Below are positions 52,016 to 63,746 of a DNA stretch of 64,000 nucleotides, piece by piece. The notes beneath the pieces were generated by a model. The model did no database searches. It worked only from the letters and a program-made list of their open reading frames with translations, and was not told the DNA's origin. Position numbers and translations under genes: made by a program. Each line of letters begins with the position of its first letter. Within the stretch, counting starts at the first letter, position 1. Location: NCBI GenBank assembly GCA_002381565.1, contig DFWZ01000029.1, positions 14,419 to 78,418 of the forward strand. Direction: 5' to 3'. This DNA comes from Gallionella sp. UBA4121. GTDB taxonomy: Bacteria; Pseudomonadota; Gammaproteobacteria; Burkholderiales; Gallionellaceae.

Positions 52016-53053
52016 TCAGGGTGTCGCGGCATGATCCAGGAGTTGCACGGGCAAGCGTGTTTGCATCACCAGCGCATAGGATACCTTATCGAATACACGG
52101 AACACGAACAACAAGCCATAACGTACGTCTGGCAGTGCGAGGTCTTTACCCTCGCTTTTTACTACCCGACCCTTGCTGAACAGGGCCAGCACATGGCCGC
52201 TTTGCAATCCATCGCGCGCACCCTTGTTGAGGGTGATAACGGTGTTCTGGCCCGCCTGAGATACGCCGCCATAGATTGAAATCACGGTAGCATTAATCTG
52301 GCTTTCAGGTGCCCGCGGCAGGTAGTTGAGAGAGGTTGCGGCGGTGGATGCGACCAGGCGGTCACCCACATTGATTTCCTGTTTCGCATCAGTCACAACG
52401 GCGGTGCTGACATTGCCAAACTCATTGACCTCAACCGAGCCCAGATAGATCGCTTCACGACCCAGAATTTCATGCGTGTCGGGATCGGTAAATATTTTTC
52501 CGGGGCGATAGACTTGCCATCTTTTCCCCTGGTCTTCGGTCAGACCTTTGGCGTAGACGATATCACCGGGGCCTACAATGACACGCTCTTCTGGTAGCCC
52601 GACCAGCGTCGGGCTGCCGGCCAATAATCCATCCTCCATAACCAGTGGTTGGCTCAAAAACGGCTCAATTGCCTTGGGTGGAATGCTGGGAATGGCATTT
52701 TGTGTGCTATCTTCGGAGCGTGCCTGTGGGGACAGTCTGATGACCGCGTCTGTAGTTTTACTCTCACTCCCGCTTCCGCCTACGCTTAGCGTGCCGTGTG
52801 CGCGATCCAGCACAATGGTTTCACCGGGATAAATCCAGTGCGGATCCCTGACGGTGTTTTTGTTCATTCCCCAGATGTAGGGCCATTTCCAAGGGTCTTT
52901 GAAGAACTTACCGGAGATGTCCCATAATGTGTCGCCTTTGACTACAATATATTGGTCAGGGGCATCGCTGCGTATCTGTGGTGAGCTGTCAGGTTGGCCG
53001 GCAAAAGCCAAGACAGGCAATAAAAAGCAAAACAGCGATATAATCTTACGCAT
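52016..53053 (-). CDS. Secreted LysM-domain protein
   Basis: 345 residues from the ATG at 53053, which begins a good signal peptide ([17 protein letters not shown]). The LysM peptidoglycan-binding domain is at about 30-80 ([15 protein letters not shown] and [10 protein letters not shown]). The rest is not assigned to a family. LysM proteins beside dprA-smg-topA and divergent from def are usual in betaproteobacteria. Likely envelope-associated. Confidence 0.9.
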   Translation of the reverse strand: MRKIISLFCFLLPVLAFAGQPDSSPQIRSDAPDQYIVVKGDTLWDISGKFFKDPWKWPYIWGMNKNTVRDPHWIYPGETIVLDRAHGTLSVGGSGSESKTTDAVIRLSPQARSEDSTQNAIPSIPPKAIEPFLSQPLVMEDGLLAGSPTLVGLPEERVIVGPGDIVYAKGLTEDQGKRWQVYRPGKIFTDPDTHEILGREAIYLGSVEVNEFGNVSTAVVTDAKQEINVGDRLVASTAATSLNYLPRAPESQINATVISIYGGVSQAGQNTVITLNKGARDGLQSGHVLALFSKGRVVKSEGKDLALPDVRYGLLFVFRVFDKVSYALVMQTRLPVQLLDHAATP

Positions 53054-53142
53054 GCGAAACCCCGAAAGAGTCAGTGACAAAGGCGCACGGCATACCGTGG
53101 CGCGTTAAATTCTGCATCCAGTCAATTAAATTAGCAAGCATT

Positions 53143-53646
53143 ATGGCAATCCTACAAATTTTACAGTATCCCGATGAGCGCCTGCACACAATCGCCAAAA
53201 AGGTTGCGCAGGTTAATGACGTCACCCGCAAGTTGGTGCGAAACATGGCAGAAACCATGTATGCTGCACCGGGAGTTGGCCTGGCGGCAACTCAGGTGGA
53301 TGTGCATGAGCGGGTCATCGTGGTGGATATTTCCGAGACGCATGATCAATTGATGGTGTTCATCAACCCTGAAATTTTATGCGCGAGCGGCGACTCGGAA
53401 GGTGAAGAAGGCTGCCTGTCCGTGCCGGGTATTTATGAAATGGTGCATCGTGCAAGTAAGGTGACGGTGCGGGCGCTCAATCAGATGGGCGAGCTTTTTA
53501 CACTGGAGGCAGAGGGGTTTTTGGCTGTGTGTATTCAGCACGAAATGGACCATTTGCAAGGCCGGGTGTTCGTCGAATACTTGTCGCAACTCAAACAAAC
53601 AAGGTTGCGCGCCAAGCTCAAGAAGCGGCGGCGCGAAGCGCTTTAG
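53143..53646 (+). CDS. def: Peptide deformylase
   Basis: 167 residues from the ATG at 53143; longer upstream frame is unsupported. Three metal-site motifs intact: [16 protein letters not shown] and Q-H-E-M-D-H-L. Removes the formyl group from new proteins. Divergent from the LysM gene; only 7 bp before fmt. Confidence 0.98.
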   Translation: MAILQILQYPDERLHTIAKKVAQVNDVTRKLVRNMAETMYAAPGVGLAATQVDVHERVIVVDISETHDQLMVFINPEILCASGDSEGEEGCLSVPGIYEMVHRASKVTVRALNQMGELFTLEAEGFLAVCIQHEMDHLQGRVFVEYLSQLKQTRLRAKLKKRRREAL

Positions 53647-53653
53647 GTTAACC

Positions 53654-54589
53654 GTGAAAATAATTTTTGCCGGTACTCCACACTTTGCCGCCAGCGCGCT
53701 GGCGGCATTACTCAAGGAGCATCAAATCGTCGCGGTGTTGACGCAGCCGGATCGCCCTTCGGGTCGCGGTATGCAGATGACAGCCAGTCCCGTCAAGCAG
53801 TTAGCGCTGCAACACGGCTTAACCGTGTTACAGCCGGAGAGTTTGAAGACGGAACAGGCTGGAAAGGCGATCGCAGAATTAGGCGCTGACGTGATGGTGG
53901 TGGCGGCCTACGGATTGATTCTGCCGGTGGCGGTGCTGGAGTTGCCACGTTACGGCTGCCTGAATATCCATGCTTCGCTGCTGCCGCGCTGGCGTGGTGC
54001 GGCACCGATACAGCGTGCGATTCTGGCGGGCGATAAAGAGACTGGCATTACCATCATGCAGATGGATGTGGGGCTGGATACCGGCGACATGTTGTTGCGT
54101 CAGGCTTGCCCGATTGAGGCTGTTGACAATGCCCAGACTTTACACGACAAGCTGGCGTTACTGGGGGCGGCCAGCATACTTGAGGCATTGCGTTTGCTGC
54201 AAGAAAACCGCCTGACGCCAGTTGTGCAGGATAACAATGCAGCGTGTTATGCGTCTAAGCTGCTTAAAAACGAAGCCATGATCGACTGGCGGCAGGATGC
54301 TGAGCAGATTGCACGCGCGGTGCGCGCCTATAATCCTTTCCCGGTGTGTCAGAGCAAGCTGAATGACGTCGTGTTGAAGGTTTGGCAGGCCGAGGTGTGC
54401 CCTGATCAACATGGAAAACCGGGCGAGGTATTGTCCGTGGACAGGCGTGGCATAACGGTTGCCTGTGGCAAAGGTGCGCTGCAATTGCTGGTGTTACAAC
54501 GACCTGGCGGCAAGGCACAACCTGCCGCGCAATTCATGCAGGCGATGCCGGTGAATGCGGGTGAATTTTTCGGTAATTTAAATGCATAA
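53654..54589 (+). CDS. fmt: Methionyl-tRNA formyltransferase
   Basis: 311 residues. Formyl-folate domain with N-I-H-A-S-L-L-P-R-W-R-G-A-A-P-I-Q and D-T-G-D-M-L, followed by the C-terminal OB fold (about 205-311). Makes fMet-tRNA for initiation, the partner reaction of the deformylase next door. Its stop overlaps rsmB by 8 bp. Confidence 0.98.
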   Translation: MKIIFAGTPHFAASALAALLKEHQIVAVLTQPDRPSGRGMQMTASPVKQLALQHGLTVLQPESLKTEQAGKAIAELGADVMVVAAYGLILPVAVLELPRYGCLNIHASLLPRWRGAAPIQRAILAGDKETGITIMQMDVGLDTGDMLLRQACPIEAVDNAQTLHDKLALLGAASILEALRLLQENRLTPVVQDNNAACYASKLLKNEAMIDWRQDAEQIARAVRAYNPFPVCQSKLNDVVLKVWQAEVCPDQHGKPGEVLSVDRRGITVACGKGALQLLVLQRPGGKAQPAAQFMQAMPVNAGEFFGNLNA

Positions 54590-55844
54590 CATACAATTGG
54601 CAGCCACCCAGATCGTCCAGCAAGTGCTGGTGGACGGGCGTAATCTCAACCAGGTGCTGGATGAATCGCTGCGCAGAAAATCGGTCTGGGCACCGGCACA
54701 GCGTGCCGCCCTGCAAGACTTGAGTTACGGTACCTTGCGGTTTTACGGCCAGTTAAATGCCATACTTGATCTGTTGTTGCACAAGCATATGACGGATAAC
54801 CGCATCTCCTATTTGCTGCTGGTAGCCTTATATCAACTGCAATACAGCCGTGCGGCGCAGCATGCGGTGGTGGATCACGCCGTGCGCTCGGCAGACATAC
54901 TGAATCCGAAGATTCGGGGGCTGGTGAATGCGATATTGCGCAATTTTTTGCGCAATCAGGCCGATTTGCTGGCGCAAGCTGCCCTTAAGCCGGAGGGCCG
55001 ATATAGTCATCCGCAGTGGTGGATAGATGAACTAAGGGCGCAGTATGGAGAAGATGTTGCCGGCGGAATACTTGACGCCGGCAACGGGCATCCGCCGATG
55101 ACGCTGCGCGTCAACCATCGGCGCGGCACGACTGCTGACTATCTGGCGCAACTGTCGGAACAGGGTATCGCTGCAAGGCTTATCGCTCCTGATGCGCTGC
55201 AACTGGACAGGGCCGTGTCGGTAGACAAGTTGCCCGGATTTTTTGAAGGTCTGGTATCGGTGCAAGATGCGGGTGCGCAGTATGCGGCACGACTGCTGGA
55301 CGTTCACAACGGCATGCGCGTGCTGGATGCCTGTGCCGCACCGGGCGGCAAGGCCGCGCACATTCTGGAGCTGGCAGACGTTGAGTTGGTGGCGCTGGAC
55401 AAGGATGAAAAACGCCTGCTACGCGTTGCCGAGAATTTGCAGCGTCTGGGGCTGAGCGGAACGCTTTTGACGGGGGATGCCGCCAATCCTGCAGGCTGGT
55501 GGGACGGCAAGCCTTTCGAGCGCATATTGGCCGATGTGCCCTGCTCTGCAACCGGCGTGGTGCGCCGCCATCCGGATATAAAATGGCTGCGCAGGAAAAA
55601 GGACATAGCGTCTTTTGCTGCGCAGCAGTCTGAAATTCTGCAATCCTTGTGGGCGCTGTTGGCGCAGGGTGGTCTGTTGCTCTACGCCACTTGTTCCATA
55701 TTCAAACAGGAGAATCAGGATGTGATAGACGGGTTCCTGGCGAAAACCCCGGAAGCACGACAGGTATCTTTGCCTGATGGCCAGTTATTACCGACAGACC
55801 AGCATGATGGGTTCTTTTATGCGTTGTTGCAAAAAACTGCTTAA
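54582..55844 (+). CDS. rsmB: 16S rRNA m5C967 methyltransferase
   Basis: 420 residues. NusB-like N-terminal domain (about 5-135), then a SAM domain with D-A-C-A-A-P-G-G-K, D-V-P-C-S-A-T-G-V-V-R-R-H-P-D and Y-A-T-C-S-I-F, holding both conserved cysteines. Methylates C967 of 16S rRNA. Its stop lies inside the start of the DUF4390 gene. Confidence 0.97.
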   Translation: MHNIQLAATQIVQQVLVDGRNLNQVLDESLRRKSVWAPAQRAALQDLSYGTLRFYGQLNAILDLLLHKHMTDNRISYLLLVALYQLQYSRAAQHAVVDHAVRSADILNPKIRGLVNAILRNFLRNQADLLAQAALKPEGRYSHPQWWIDELRAQYGEDVAGGILDAGNGHPPMTLRVNHRRGTTADYLAQLSEQGIAARLIAPDALQLDRAVSVDKLPGFFEGLVSVQDAGAQYAARLLDVHNGMRVLDACAAPGGKAAHILELADVELVALDKDEKRLLRVAENLQRLGLSGTLLTGDAANPAGWWDGKPFERILADVPCSATGVVRRHPDIKWLRRKKDIASFAAQQSEILQSLWALLAQGGLLLYATCSIFKQENQDVIDGFLAKTPEARQVSLPDGQLLPTDQHDGFFYALLQKTA

Positions 55845-56397
55845 CGTCCTGCTGCTGAGCGTCTGCTTTGTTGCCGCAGCCTATGCGGATGGCATCGAGG
55901 TGAACAAGGCTGAAGTACGCATGACCGAGGACGGCTATCAACTTGCGGCAGAGTTTGATGTCAACCTGAATTATGTGGTGCAGCAGACCTTGTCGTTAGG
56001 CGTGCCGCTCTATTTTGTGGGCGAGTTTTCGCTGACACGTTCACGCTGGTACTGGCTGGATGAACAGGTGTTTCAAAGTGAGCAATCGGTCAAGCTATCC
56101 TATAACGTGCTCACCCGTCAGTACCGTATTTCTCGCGGGGCGTTGTTCCAGAACTTTGCAAGTCTTGATGAAATGATACATATGCTGGATCGGCAAAATT
56201 CAGCCTACATTCCGTTCGATTCGATGAAAAAAGATGGCAATTATATTGCCGCCGTACGATTGCGCCTGGATACCAAACAGCTGCCCAAGCTGATGCAGGT
56301 GAATGTGCTGACCAGCAAGGACTGGGATTTTGATTCGGGCTGGTATCGCTGGGTGGTACGTCCTCAGGACTCCGCCGCGCGCGGCAAAGCGGAGTGA
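55819..56397 (+). CDS. DUF4390 domain protein, secreted
   Basis: 192 residues from the ATG at 55819, with a signal peptide (C-C-K-K-L-L-N-V-L-L-L-S-V-C-F-V-A-A-A-Y-A-D). The remainder is a beta-rich domain seen as a conserved neighbour of ntrY in betaproteobacteria (A-E-F-D-V-N-L-N, then R-W-Y-W-L-D-E). Function unknown; the context suggests an envelope protein connected with NtrY. Earlier in-frame ATGs (55807, 55804) are possible. Confidence 0.85.
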   Translation: MRCCKKLLNVLLLSVCFVAAAYADGIEVNKAEVRMTEDGYQLAAEFDVNLNYVVQQTLSLGVPLYFVGEFSLTRSRWYWLDEQVFQSEQSVKLSYNVLTRQYRISRGALFQNFASLDEMIHMLDRQNSAYIPFDSMKKDGNYIAAVRLRLDTKQLPKLMQVNVLTSKDWDFDSGWYRWVVRPQDSAARGKAE

Positions 56398-56404
56398 TAA
56401 AGCT

Positions 56405-58636
56405 GTGAAATACCTGATCATCCTGAGTGTCATTGCGGGTACCGCTTTGCTGTACCTGTTGTCCAGCAGCAGCGTCAATACCGAAGTGTTTTCCATCAAC
56501 TATTACAGCCTGCTTGGTCTGATGGGTTTGCTGGCAGCAGGATTGCTGGGGTTGGTGGGCGCCCAGATTTGGCGTCTGCGCGAGAAGTTAAAGCACAAGG
56601 TATTTGGCGCTAAACTAACGCTGCGTCTGGTGCTGTTTTTTACCCTTATTGCAGTTGTACCTGGCATCCTGGTTTATGCCGTATCGGTCAACTTTTTGTC
56701 GAAAAGCATCGAATCATGGTTTGACGTGCGTGTCGAAAAGGCGCTGGAGGGTGGTCTTAATCTGGGAAAAAGCAGTCTGGATAACAGTCTGAAAGAATTG
56801 ACGAAAAAAACCCAGTTTATCGCACTCTTGTTGTCAGAAAAAAATCCTGCTCAATTCCAGAATGCGTTGACTCAGTTAATCGATGAAGGTGCGGCACAGG
56901 AAACGGCTCTGTTTGATTCAAACGGCAGGATGGTCGCGTTTGCCGCCGTAGACAATGCGTTGCTGCCCGATGTTCCGGGTGACAAGCTGATACAGGAAGT
57001 GCGCGAAAAAGGACAATACGCCGCGATTGAGGAGCTGCCTGACAAATCGATGGGCTTGCGCGTGCTGGTTTTAGTCAGTGCGAATAGCTATTCGGGGATC
57101 AGCTATATCTTGCAATTTAACCAGGCCGTTCCCAAGCAGGTTGAAGCCGATGCAGAAACGGTGCAGTCGGTGTACCGCGACTATCAGGAGCTGACGCTGT
57201 CCAGGGTGGGGTTGAAGCGTTTGTATGGCATCACGCTGACACTATCTTTGCTGGTGGTTTTACTCACGGCGATATCGGCTGCATTCTTTATCAGTGAACG
57301 GCTGGGTTCATCACTGGAGGCGCTGGCCGAGGGCACGCGCGCGGTTGCGCAAGGCGACTTTACCGGGCAGCATCCGATACGCAGCAGTGACGAACTGGGT
57401 GCGCTGACAGGATTGTTTAATCAAATGACACACCAGCTGGCGGATGCCAAACGAGCCAGCGAGCAGCAACAGCGCGAGGTTGAGAGTGCCAAGGGGTATC
57501 TGGAGAGTGTGCTCACGCATCTCTCCTCAGGGGTGCTGGCGCTGGATGGCGAATTTCGCCTGCGCTCGGTGAATACCAGCGCCGAACATATTTTGGGCGC
57601 GCCCTTGCAGGAGATGCAGCGCATGCCATTGCAGCACATTGCGGAAAAATATACCTTGTTGAATACTTTTTGCCAAACCATCACGGCAGCCTTTTCGGAC
57701 ACCACCAATGGTGAATGGCAGCGTCAAATCGAACGGCTGAGCAAGAACGGAACCCAGATTTTGCTGATGCGTGGAACGCGCCTGCCTCAGGGTGCAGAAG
57801 CGGGTTTTGTCGTGGTGTTTGATGATATCAGCCACCTGCTGCAAGCCGAGCGTCAGTCTGCCTGGGGTGAGGTGGCTCGCCGCCTGGCTCACGAAATCAA
57901 GAACCCTCTCACACCGATTCAGCTCTCCGCCGAGCGTTTGCAATACAAGCTTAGTGCCAAACTGGACGATGTCGATGCGAAGCTGTTGCAACGTGCCACG
58001 CAAACCATCGTCAGTCAGGTGGCAGCGATGAAAAATATGGTGAGCGATTTCGCCGATTATGCACGTGGCCCGGTGCTCAAATTGACACGGCTGGATGTGC
58101 ACCGACTGATTAAAGAGGTGCTGGGTTTATATGAAGCCAATGCCGTTCCTATCACATTGCACTTGCAGGCGAGTCACGCCGAAATAAATGGGGATGCAAC
58201 ACGTTTGCGCCAGGTATTGCACAACTTGTTGCAAAATTCGCAAGATGCCCTGTCGGGCGTGCCAGCGCCTCAGATAACCTTGAGCACTGAAATGGTGCAA
58301 GGAGAAATTCATTTGCGCGTGCTGGACAATGGCACCGGTTTTTCCGAAAACGCGTTGTCGCGAGTTTTTGAGCCGTACATGACAACTAAAACCAAAGGTA
58401 CCGGTTTGGGGTTGGCAATTGTGAAGAAAATAATCGAAGAGCATGGCGGCAGAATAAGCGTTGAAAATCATGTAAATGGCGGCGCCTGTGTCAATATCAG
58501 TCTGCCGCTTGCGGACATGGAAAATGTAACAATGGCACCCATGCCCGCCCCCCTCTTTTCTACCTCTCCCCCGCAAACGAGGGAGGGTGATAAGGTCTCG
58601 CTGCGTGAATTACAAGATAGTGAGGAACAAGTATGA
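56405..58636 (+). CDS. ntrY: NtrY-type sensor histidine kinase
   Basis: 743 residues from a GTG at 56405, preceded by GGAG; the frame extends upstream into DUF4390. Membrane helices near 5-25, 35-55, 80-105 and one before the HAMP domain near 290-315; HAMP (about 315-370), a PAS-like segment, then the His-kinase motif R-R-L-A-H-E-I-K-N-P-L-T-P-I and ATPase boxes N-L-L-Q-N-S-Q-D-A-L and G-T-G-L-G-L-A-I-V. NtrY usually responds to nitrogen or redox and phosphorylates NtrX. The stop overlaps the regulator's ATG by 4 bp. Confidence 0.95.
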   Translation: MKYLIILSVIAGTALLYLLSSSSVNTEVFSINYYSLLGLMGLLAAGLLGLVGAQIWRLREKLKHKVFGAKLTLRLVLFFTLIAVVPGILVYAVSVNFLSKSIESWFDVRVEKALEGGLNLGKSSLDNSLKELTKKTQFIALLLSEKNPAQFQNALTQLIDEGAAQETALFDSNGRMVAFAAVDNALLPDVPGDKLIQEVREKGQYAAIEELPDKSMGLRVLVLVSANSYSGISYILQFNQAVPKQVEADAETVQSVYRDYQELTLSRVGLKRLYGITLTLSLLVVLLTAISAAFFISERLGSSLEALAEGTRAVAQGDFTGQHPIRSSDELGALTGLFNQMTHQLADAKRASEQQQREVESAKGYLESVLTHLSSGVLALDGEFRLRSVNTSAEHILGAPLQEMQRMPLQHIAEKYTLLNTFCQTITAAFSDTTNGEWQRQIERLSKNGTQILLMRGTRLPQGAEAGFVVVFDDISHLLQAERQSAWGEVARRLAHEIKNPLTPIQLSAERLQYKLSAKLDDVDAKLLQRATQTIVSQVAAMKNMVSDFADYARGPVLKLTRLDVHRLIKEVLGLYEANAVPITLHLQASHAEINGDATRLRQVLHNLLQNSQDALSGVPAPQITLSTEMVQGEIHLRVLDNGTGFSENALSRVFEPYMTTKTKGTGLGLAIVKKIIEEHGGRISVENHVNGGACVNISLPLADMENVTMAPMPAPLFSTSPPQTREGDKVSLRELQDSEEQV

Positions 58637-59274
58637 GCAAACAGATTCTGGTAGTGGACGATGAGGTCGGCATACGTGAATTGCTGGCGGAAATATTATT
58701 TGATGAGGGTTATCAGGTACAGCTTGCCGAAAATGCCGAACAGGCGCGTCGTTTCAGGCACGAACATGAGCCGGATCTGGTGCTGTTGGATATCTGGATG
58801 CCGGACGTTGATGGCGTCACGCTGTTAAAGGAATGGGGCGAGCAGGAACTGCTGACCATGCCCGTGGTTATGATGTCCGGTCACGGAACGATAGAGACCG
58901 CTGTAGAGGCGACGCGTATCGGCGCGGTGGATTTTCTGGAAAAACCGATTTCGATGCAGAAGTTACTGGGTACCGTAGCCCGCGCGATCAAGGAGGGGGC
59001 CGCGAGGCCGCAATTGCCGGCGGTCGATGCGGTGCAAAACCTGATTGTCGAAATTGATGGCGCGACCATCCATTTTACTTTGCCCTTGGATTTGCCCCTG
59101 CGCGAAGCGCGTGAGCATTTCGATGCAATTTATTTTGATTACCATTTACAAAAAGAAGCCGGCAATGTTTCTCGTGTGGCAGAAAAAGTAGGTTTGGAGC
59201 GTACTCACCTGTACCGCAAGCTTAAACAGCTGGGGATAAAAGTAGCTAAAAAAGGCCCTGAAAACGAGGCCTGA
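58633..59274 (+). CDS. Short NtrX-like response regulator (REC plus Fis-type HTH, no AAA+)
   Basis: 213 residues. Receiver domain (about 1-120) with D9-D10-E11, phospho-acceptor D53 in L-L-D-I-W-M-P-D, M-M-S-G-H-G and E-K-P. The C-terminal Fis-like helix-turn-helix (about 165-205) contains N-V-S-R-V-A-E-K-V-G-L-E-R-T-H-L-Y-R-K. NtrX proteins normally carry a central AAA+ sigma54-activation domain of about 240 residues; here a short linker replaces it. It therefore cannot activate sigma54 promoters in the usual way. The partner kinase is NtrY (4-bp overlap). Confidence 0.93.
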   Translation: MSKQILVVDDEVGIRELLAEILFDEGYQVQLAENAEQARRFRHEHEPDLVLLDIWMPDVDGVTLLKEWGEQELLTMPVVMMSGHGTIETAVEATRIGAVDFLEKPISMQKLLGTVARAIKEGAARPQLPAVDAVQNLIVEIDGATIHFTLPLDLPLREAREHFDAIYFDYHLQKEAGNVSRVAEKVGLERTHLYRKLKQLGIKVAKKGPENEA

Positions 59275-59320
59275 CGCGATTTGTCAGGGCTTGAGACTTG
59301 CCATTAAATTGGCAAGCCGG

Positions 59321-59349
59321 TTGATGTATTGCGGGGTGTGCGGCATAAT
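59321..59349 (+). promoter_or_regulatory. Putative promoter of the tkt-gap-pgk-pyk cluster
   Basis: TTGATG (59321-59326), 17-nt spacer and CATAAT (59344-59349), about 65 bp before the tkt start. A 7-bp stem-loop CTTGCCA/TGGCAAG just before it (59297-59316) has no known regulatory match. Confidence 0.45.
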
Positions 59350-59415
59350 TCCACCAATTAACAATTTGGCATTAAACATAAACCCATCCCTATGGATGTT
59401 CGGAGGAGTCAGTAC

Positions 59416-61431
59416 ATGACAGCAAATCGTAGCATTACCCCACCAAAATACAATGACATAACCGGCGCAATCCGCATGTTGGCAGTAGATGCCGTGCAAA
59501 AAGCCAACTCCGGCCATCCGGGCGCGCCGATGGGCATGGCAGAGATCGCTGACGTGTTGTGGAATCACCATCTGCGCCACAATCCGGCAAACCCTAAGTG
59601 GCCTGGTCGCGATCGTTTCATGATGTCTAACGGTCATGGTTCGATGCTGGTATATGCGTTGTTGCATCTGTCAGGTTACGATTTGCCGATTGAAGAGTTG
59701 AAGCGCTTCCGTCAAATGCACTCCAAGACACCGGGTCATCCTGAATACGGTTACACCGCCGGCGTAGAAACGACCGGCGGTCCGCTCGGCCAAGGCATCA
59801 CCAATGCCGTGGGTATGGCGATGGCAGAAAAATTGCTGGCGGCAGAATTCAACAAGCCTGGCCATGAAATTGTCGACCATAACACCTACGTGTTCATGGG
59901 CGATGGCTGCATGATGGAAGGGATTTCCCATGAAGCCTGCGCACTGGCCGGCACCTGGGGCCTGGGCAAGTTGATGGCGTTCTGGGATGACAACGAAATT
60001 TCCATTGACGGTCACACCAACGGCTGGTTCACTGACGACACCGCAAAACGCTTTGAAGCATATGGCTGGCATGTGGTTGCCAATGTACAAGGGCATGATG
60101 CCGAGGCAATCGACGCTGCAATTCGTGCTGGTCACGCGGTTACCGACAAACCTACCCTGATCTGTTGCAAGACCATCATCGGTGCCGGCTCTCCCAACAA
60201 GGAAGGTACTCACGATGTGCATGGCGCTGCCCTTGGCGACGCCGAAGTTGCCGCAACCCGCGCACACATCGGCTGGAACTATCCGCCTTTCGAAATTCCT
60301 AAACACGTCTATGACGCATGGGATGCCCGCACCAAAGGCGCTGGCCTGGAAAAACTGTGGAACAACAAGTTCGCCGAATATCGCGCGGCCTATCCTGCTG
60401 AAGCGGCTGAATTTGAACGCCGCACCAAGAGTGAATTGCCATCCGGCTGGGCGGCACACGCAGCTGCCGCGATTGCACAGACCGATGCAAAGGGCGAAAC
60501 CATCGCCACTCGCAAGGCTTCGCAAAACGCGATCAACGCACTGGCGCCTGCCCTGCCTGAGTTCCTGGGCGGCTCAGCCGATCTGACCGGTTCCAATCTG
60601 ACCAATTGGACAGGCTGCAAGCACGTTCACGGCAAGAGTACCGGTAACTACATCAGCTACGGCGTGCGCGAGTTTGGTATGTCGCACATCATGAACGGTA
60701 TGGCGTTGCATGGCGGCTTACTGCCATTCGGCGGCACCTTCCTGATGTTCTCGGAATATGCACGCAATGCCTTGCGCATGGCAGCCCTGATGAAGCAGCG
60801 CGTGATTTTCGTTTACACCCATGACTCCATTGGTCTGGGCGAAGACGGCCCGACTCACCAGCCTGTAGAGCAGACCGCAACATTGCGTCATATTCCCAAC
60901 ATGGAAACATGGCGTCCATGCGACACAGTTGAATCGATCGTATGCTGGGTTGCCGCAGTTGAACGCAATGATGGTCCTACCAGCCTGATCTTCAGTCGCC
61001 AGAACCTGCAATTCCAGAAGCGTGATGCAGCGCAAATTGCCAATATCCGCAAGGGTGCTTACATTCTGTCTGAAGCCGCAGGCGGCAAGCCGCAAGCTGT
61101 AATCATCGCGACCGGCTCAGAAGTTGATTTGGCCATCAAGTCGCAAGCCGCTCTTGCTGCAGAAGGCATCAACGTGCGCGTGGTGTCCATGCCGTCGACA
61201 AACGTGTTTGATAAGCAGGATCAAGCCTACAAGGACAGCGTGTTGCCGAGAGGCGTGAACCGTGTCGCAGTTGAAGCGGGTGTGACAGGCGGCTGGTACA
61301 AGTATGTCGGCCTGGAAGGTGCGGTTGTAGGTATGGATTGCTTCGGTGAATCTGCGCCGGCGCCGGAACTGTTCAAGCACTTCGGCTTCACTGTGGAAAA
61401 CGTGGTGAAGGCTGTCAAGGGCGTGCTGTAA
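59416..61431 (+). CDS. tkt: Transketolase
   Basis: 671 residues from the ATG at 59416, which follows GGAGGAG; eight more codons are open upstream. TPP-binding motif G-D-G-C-M-M-E-G-I and the downstream [10 protein letters not shown], then the pyrimidine-binding domain and the C-terminal domain (about 540-671). Interconverts sugar phosphates in the Calvin cycle or pentose phosphate pathway. First of four genes with glycolytic or Calvin cycle enzymes. Confidence 0.98.
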   Translation: MTANRSITPPKYNDITGAIRMLAVDAVQKANSGHPGAPMGMAEIADVLWNHHLRHNPANPKWPGRDRFMMSNGHGSMLVYALLHLSGYDLPIEELKRFRQMHSKTPGHPEYGYTAGVETTGGPLGQGITNAVGMAMAEKLLAAEFNKPGHEIVDHNTYVFMGDGCMMEGISHEACALAGTWGLGKLMAFWDDNEISIDGHTNGWFTDDTAKRFEAYGWHVVANVQGHDAEAIDAAIRAGHAVTDKPTLICCKTIIGAGSPNKEGTHDVHGAALGDAEVAATRAHIGWNYPPFEIPKHVYDAWDARTKGAGLEKLWNNKFAEYRAAYPAEAAEFERRTKSELPSGWAAHAAAAIAQTDAKGETIATRKASQNAINALAPALPEFLGGSADLTGSNLTNWTGCKHVHGKSTGNYISYGVREFGMSHIMNGMALHGGLLPFGGTFLMFSEYARNALRMAALMKQRVIFVYTHDSIGLGEDGPTHQPVEQTATLRHIPNMETWRPCDTVESIVCWVAAVERNDGPTSLIFSRQNLQFQKRDAAQIANIRKGAYILSEAAGGKPQAVIIATGSEVDLAIKSQAALAAEGINVRVVSMPSTNVFDKQDQAYKDSVLPRGVNRVAVEAGVTGGWYKYVGLEGAVVGMDCFGESAPAPELFKHFGFTVENVVKAVKGVL

Positions 61432-61446
61432 GACTGAATTGAATAA

Positions 61447-62466
<1,020 letters not shown>

Positions 62467-62476
62467 CAGGTTCGAC

Positions 62477-62506
62477 AAAGGGGTGGCCCGGCGCCAGCCC
62501 TTTTGA
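62477..62506 (+). terminator. Stem-loop between gap and pgk, possible attenuator
   Basis: Arms AAAGGGGTGGC (62477-62487) and GCCAGCCCTTT (62493-62503) match at 10 of 11 positions with a 5-nt loop. The following TTTT is short. It may partly stop transcription or set different mRNA levels for the gap and pgk parts. Confidence 0.55.
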
Positions 62507-62534
62507 CTTTGTAGTTCTATTCAAAGGGAAAGTA

Positions 62535-63731
62535 ATGTCCGTAATCAAAATGACTGATCTGGATCTCAAGGGGGCGCGTGTCCTGATCCGTGCTGATTTG
62601 AATGTGCCTGTCAAAGACGGCAAAGTCACATCCGATGCCCGTATCTCCGCCTCTATGGCAACCATCAATGCCGCACTGAAAGCCGGTGCGCGTGTGATGG
62701 TAACCTCTCATCTGGGTCGCCCGGTTGAGGGCGATTACTCAGAAGAAAACTCACTCAGGCCGGTCGCAGATGTGATCGCCAACAAGCTGGGCAAACCGGT
62801 TCGTCTGATCCGCGACTGGATCGATGGAGGATTTGATGTTGCCGAAGGCGAATTGGTGTTGCTGGAAAACTGTCGCTTTAACAAGGGCGAGAAAAAAAGC
62901 ACTGACGAACTCGCCAAAAAATACGCCGCGCTTTGCGATGTATATGTGATGGATGCATTCGGCACGGCGCATCGCGCTGAAGCATCGACACACGGTGTGG
63001 CAAAGTTTGCACCCACGGCCGCCGCCGGTATTTTGCTGACCGCAGAACTGGAGGCCTTGACCAAGGCGTTGCTCAATCCCGCGCGTCCGATGGTTGCCAT
63101 CGTTGGCGGCTCCAAGGTTTCTACCAAGCTGACGGTGCTGGAATCCTTGTCCGAAAAATGCGAGCAACTGGTGGTTGGTGGTGGTATTGCCAACACCTTT
63201 CTGAAGGCGACCGGTCATCCGGTAGGCAAATCGCTGTGCGAAAATGATCTGGTACCGACAGCACAAGCGTTGATTGCAAAAATGACGGCGCGCGGAGCGA
63301 GCATTCCCATTGCGACCGATGTGGTGGTGGGTACGGCAGCCCCGTTTTTGCCGGGCAACGAAAATACCCCTGCTATTTTGAAGTCGGCCAACGATGTGGC
63401 GGATGACGAAATGATTTTTGACATTGGTCCGAAGTCTGCACAGGAGATTGCCGACATCATCATGAATGCCGGAACTGTGGTGTGGAACGGGCCGGTCGGT
63501 GTGTTTGAGTTCGATCAGTTCGGTGAGGGCACCAAAACCATCGCAAAAGCGATCGCAGAAACGAAGGCATTTACGCTGGCAGGTGGTGGCGACACGATTG
63601 CGGCAATTCAAAAGTATGATATTTTTGATAAGGTGTCATACATCTCAACAGCAGGCGGAGCGTTCCTTGAATTCCTCGAAGGCAAGACTTTGCCTGCGGT
63701 GGCGATTCTGGAAGAACGCGCTAAAAAATAA
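62535..63731 (+). CDS. pgk: Phosphoglycerate kinase
   Basis: 398 residues, typical. N-terminal R-A-D-L-N-V-P and S-H-L-G-R-P motifs bind 3-phosphoglycerate; the G-G-G-D-T-I-A-A nucleotide loop (near 350) and late [13 protein letters not shown] signature are intact. 68 bp after gap, 15 bp before pyk. Confidence 0.98.
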   Translation: MSVIKMTDLDLKGARVLIRADLNVPVKDGKVTSDARISASMATINAALKAGARVMVTSHLGRPVEGDYSEENSLRPVADVIANKLGKPVRLIRDWIDGGFDVAEGELVLLENCRFNKGEKKSTDELAKKYAALCDVYVMDAFGTAHRAEASTHGVAKFAPTAAAGILLTAELEALTKALLNPARPMVAIVGGSKVSTKLTVLESLSEKCEQLVVGGGIANTFLKATGHPVGKSLCENDLVPTAQALIAKMTARGASIPIATDVVVGTAAPFLPGNENTPAILKSANDVADDEMIFDIGPKSAQEIADIIMNAGTVVWNGPVGVFEFDQFGEGTKTIAKAIAETKAFTLAGGGDTIAAIQKYDIFDKVSYISTAGGAFLEFLEGKTLPAVAILEERAKK

Positions 63732-63746
63732 TCAATTAGGAATCTC

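Noticed and set aside
59297..59316. Stem-loop upstream of tkt as a riboswitch
   Set aside because: Only a 7-bp hairpin lying before the likely promoter; it matches no riboswitch core I know.
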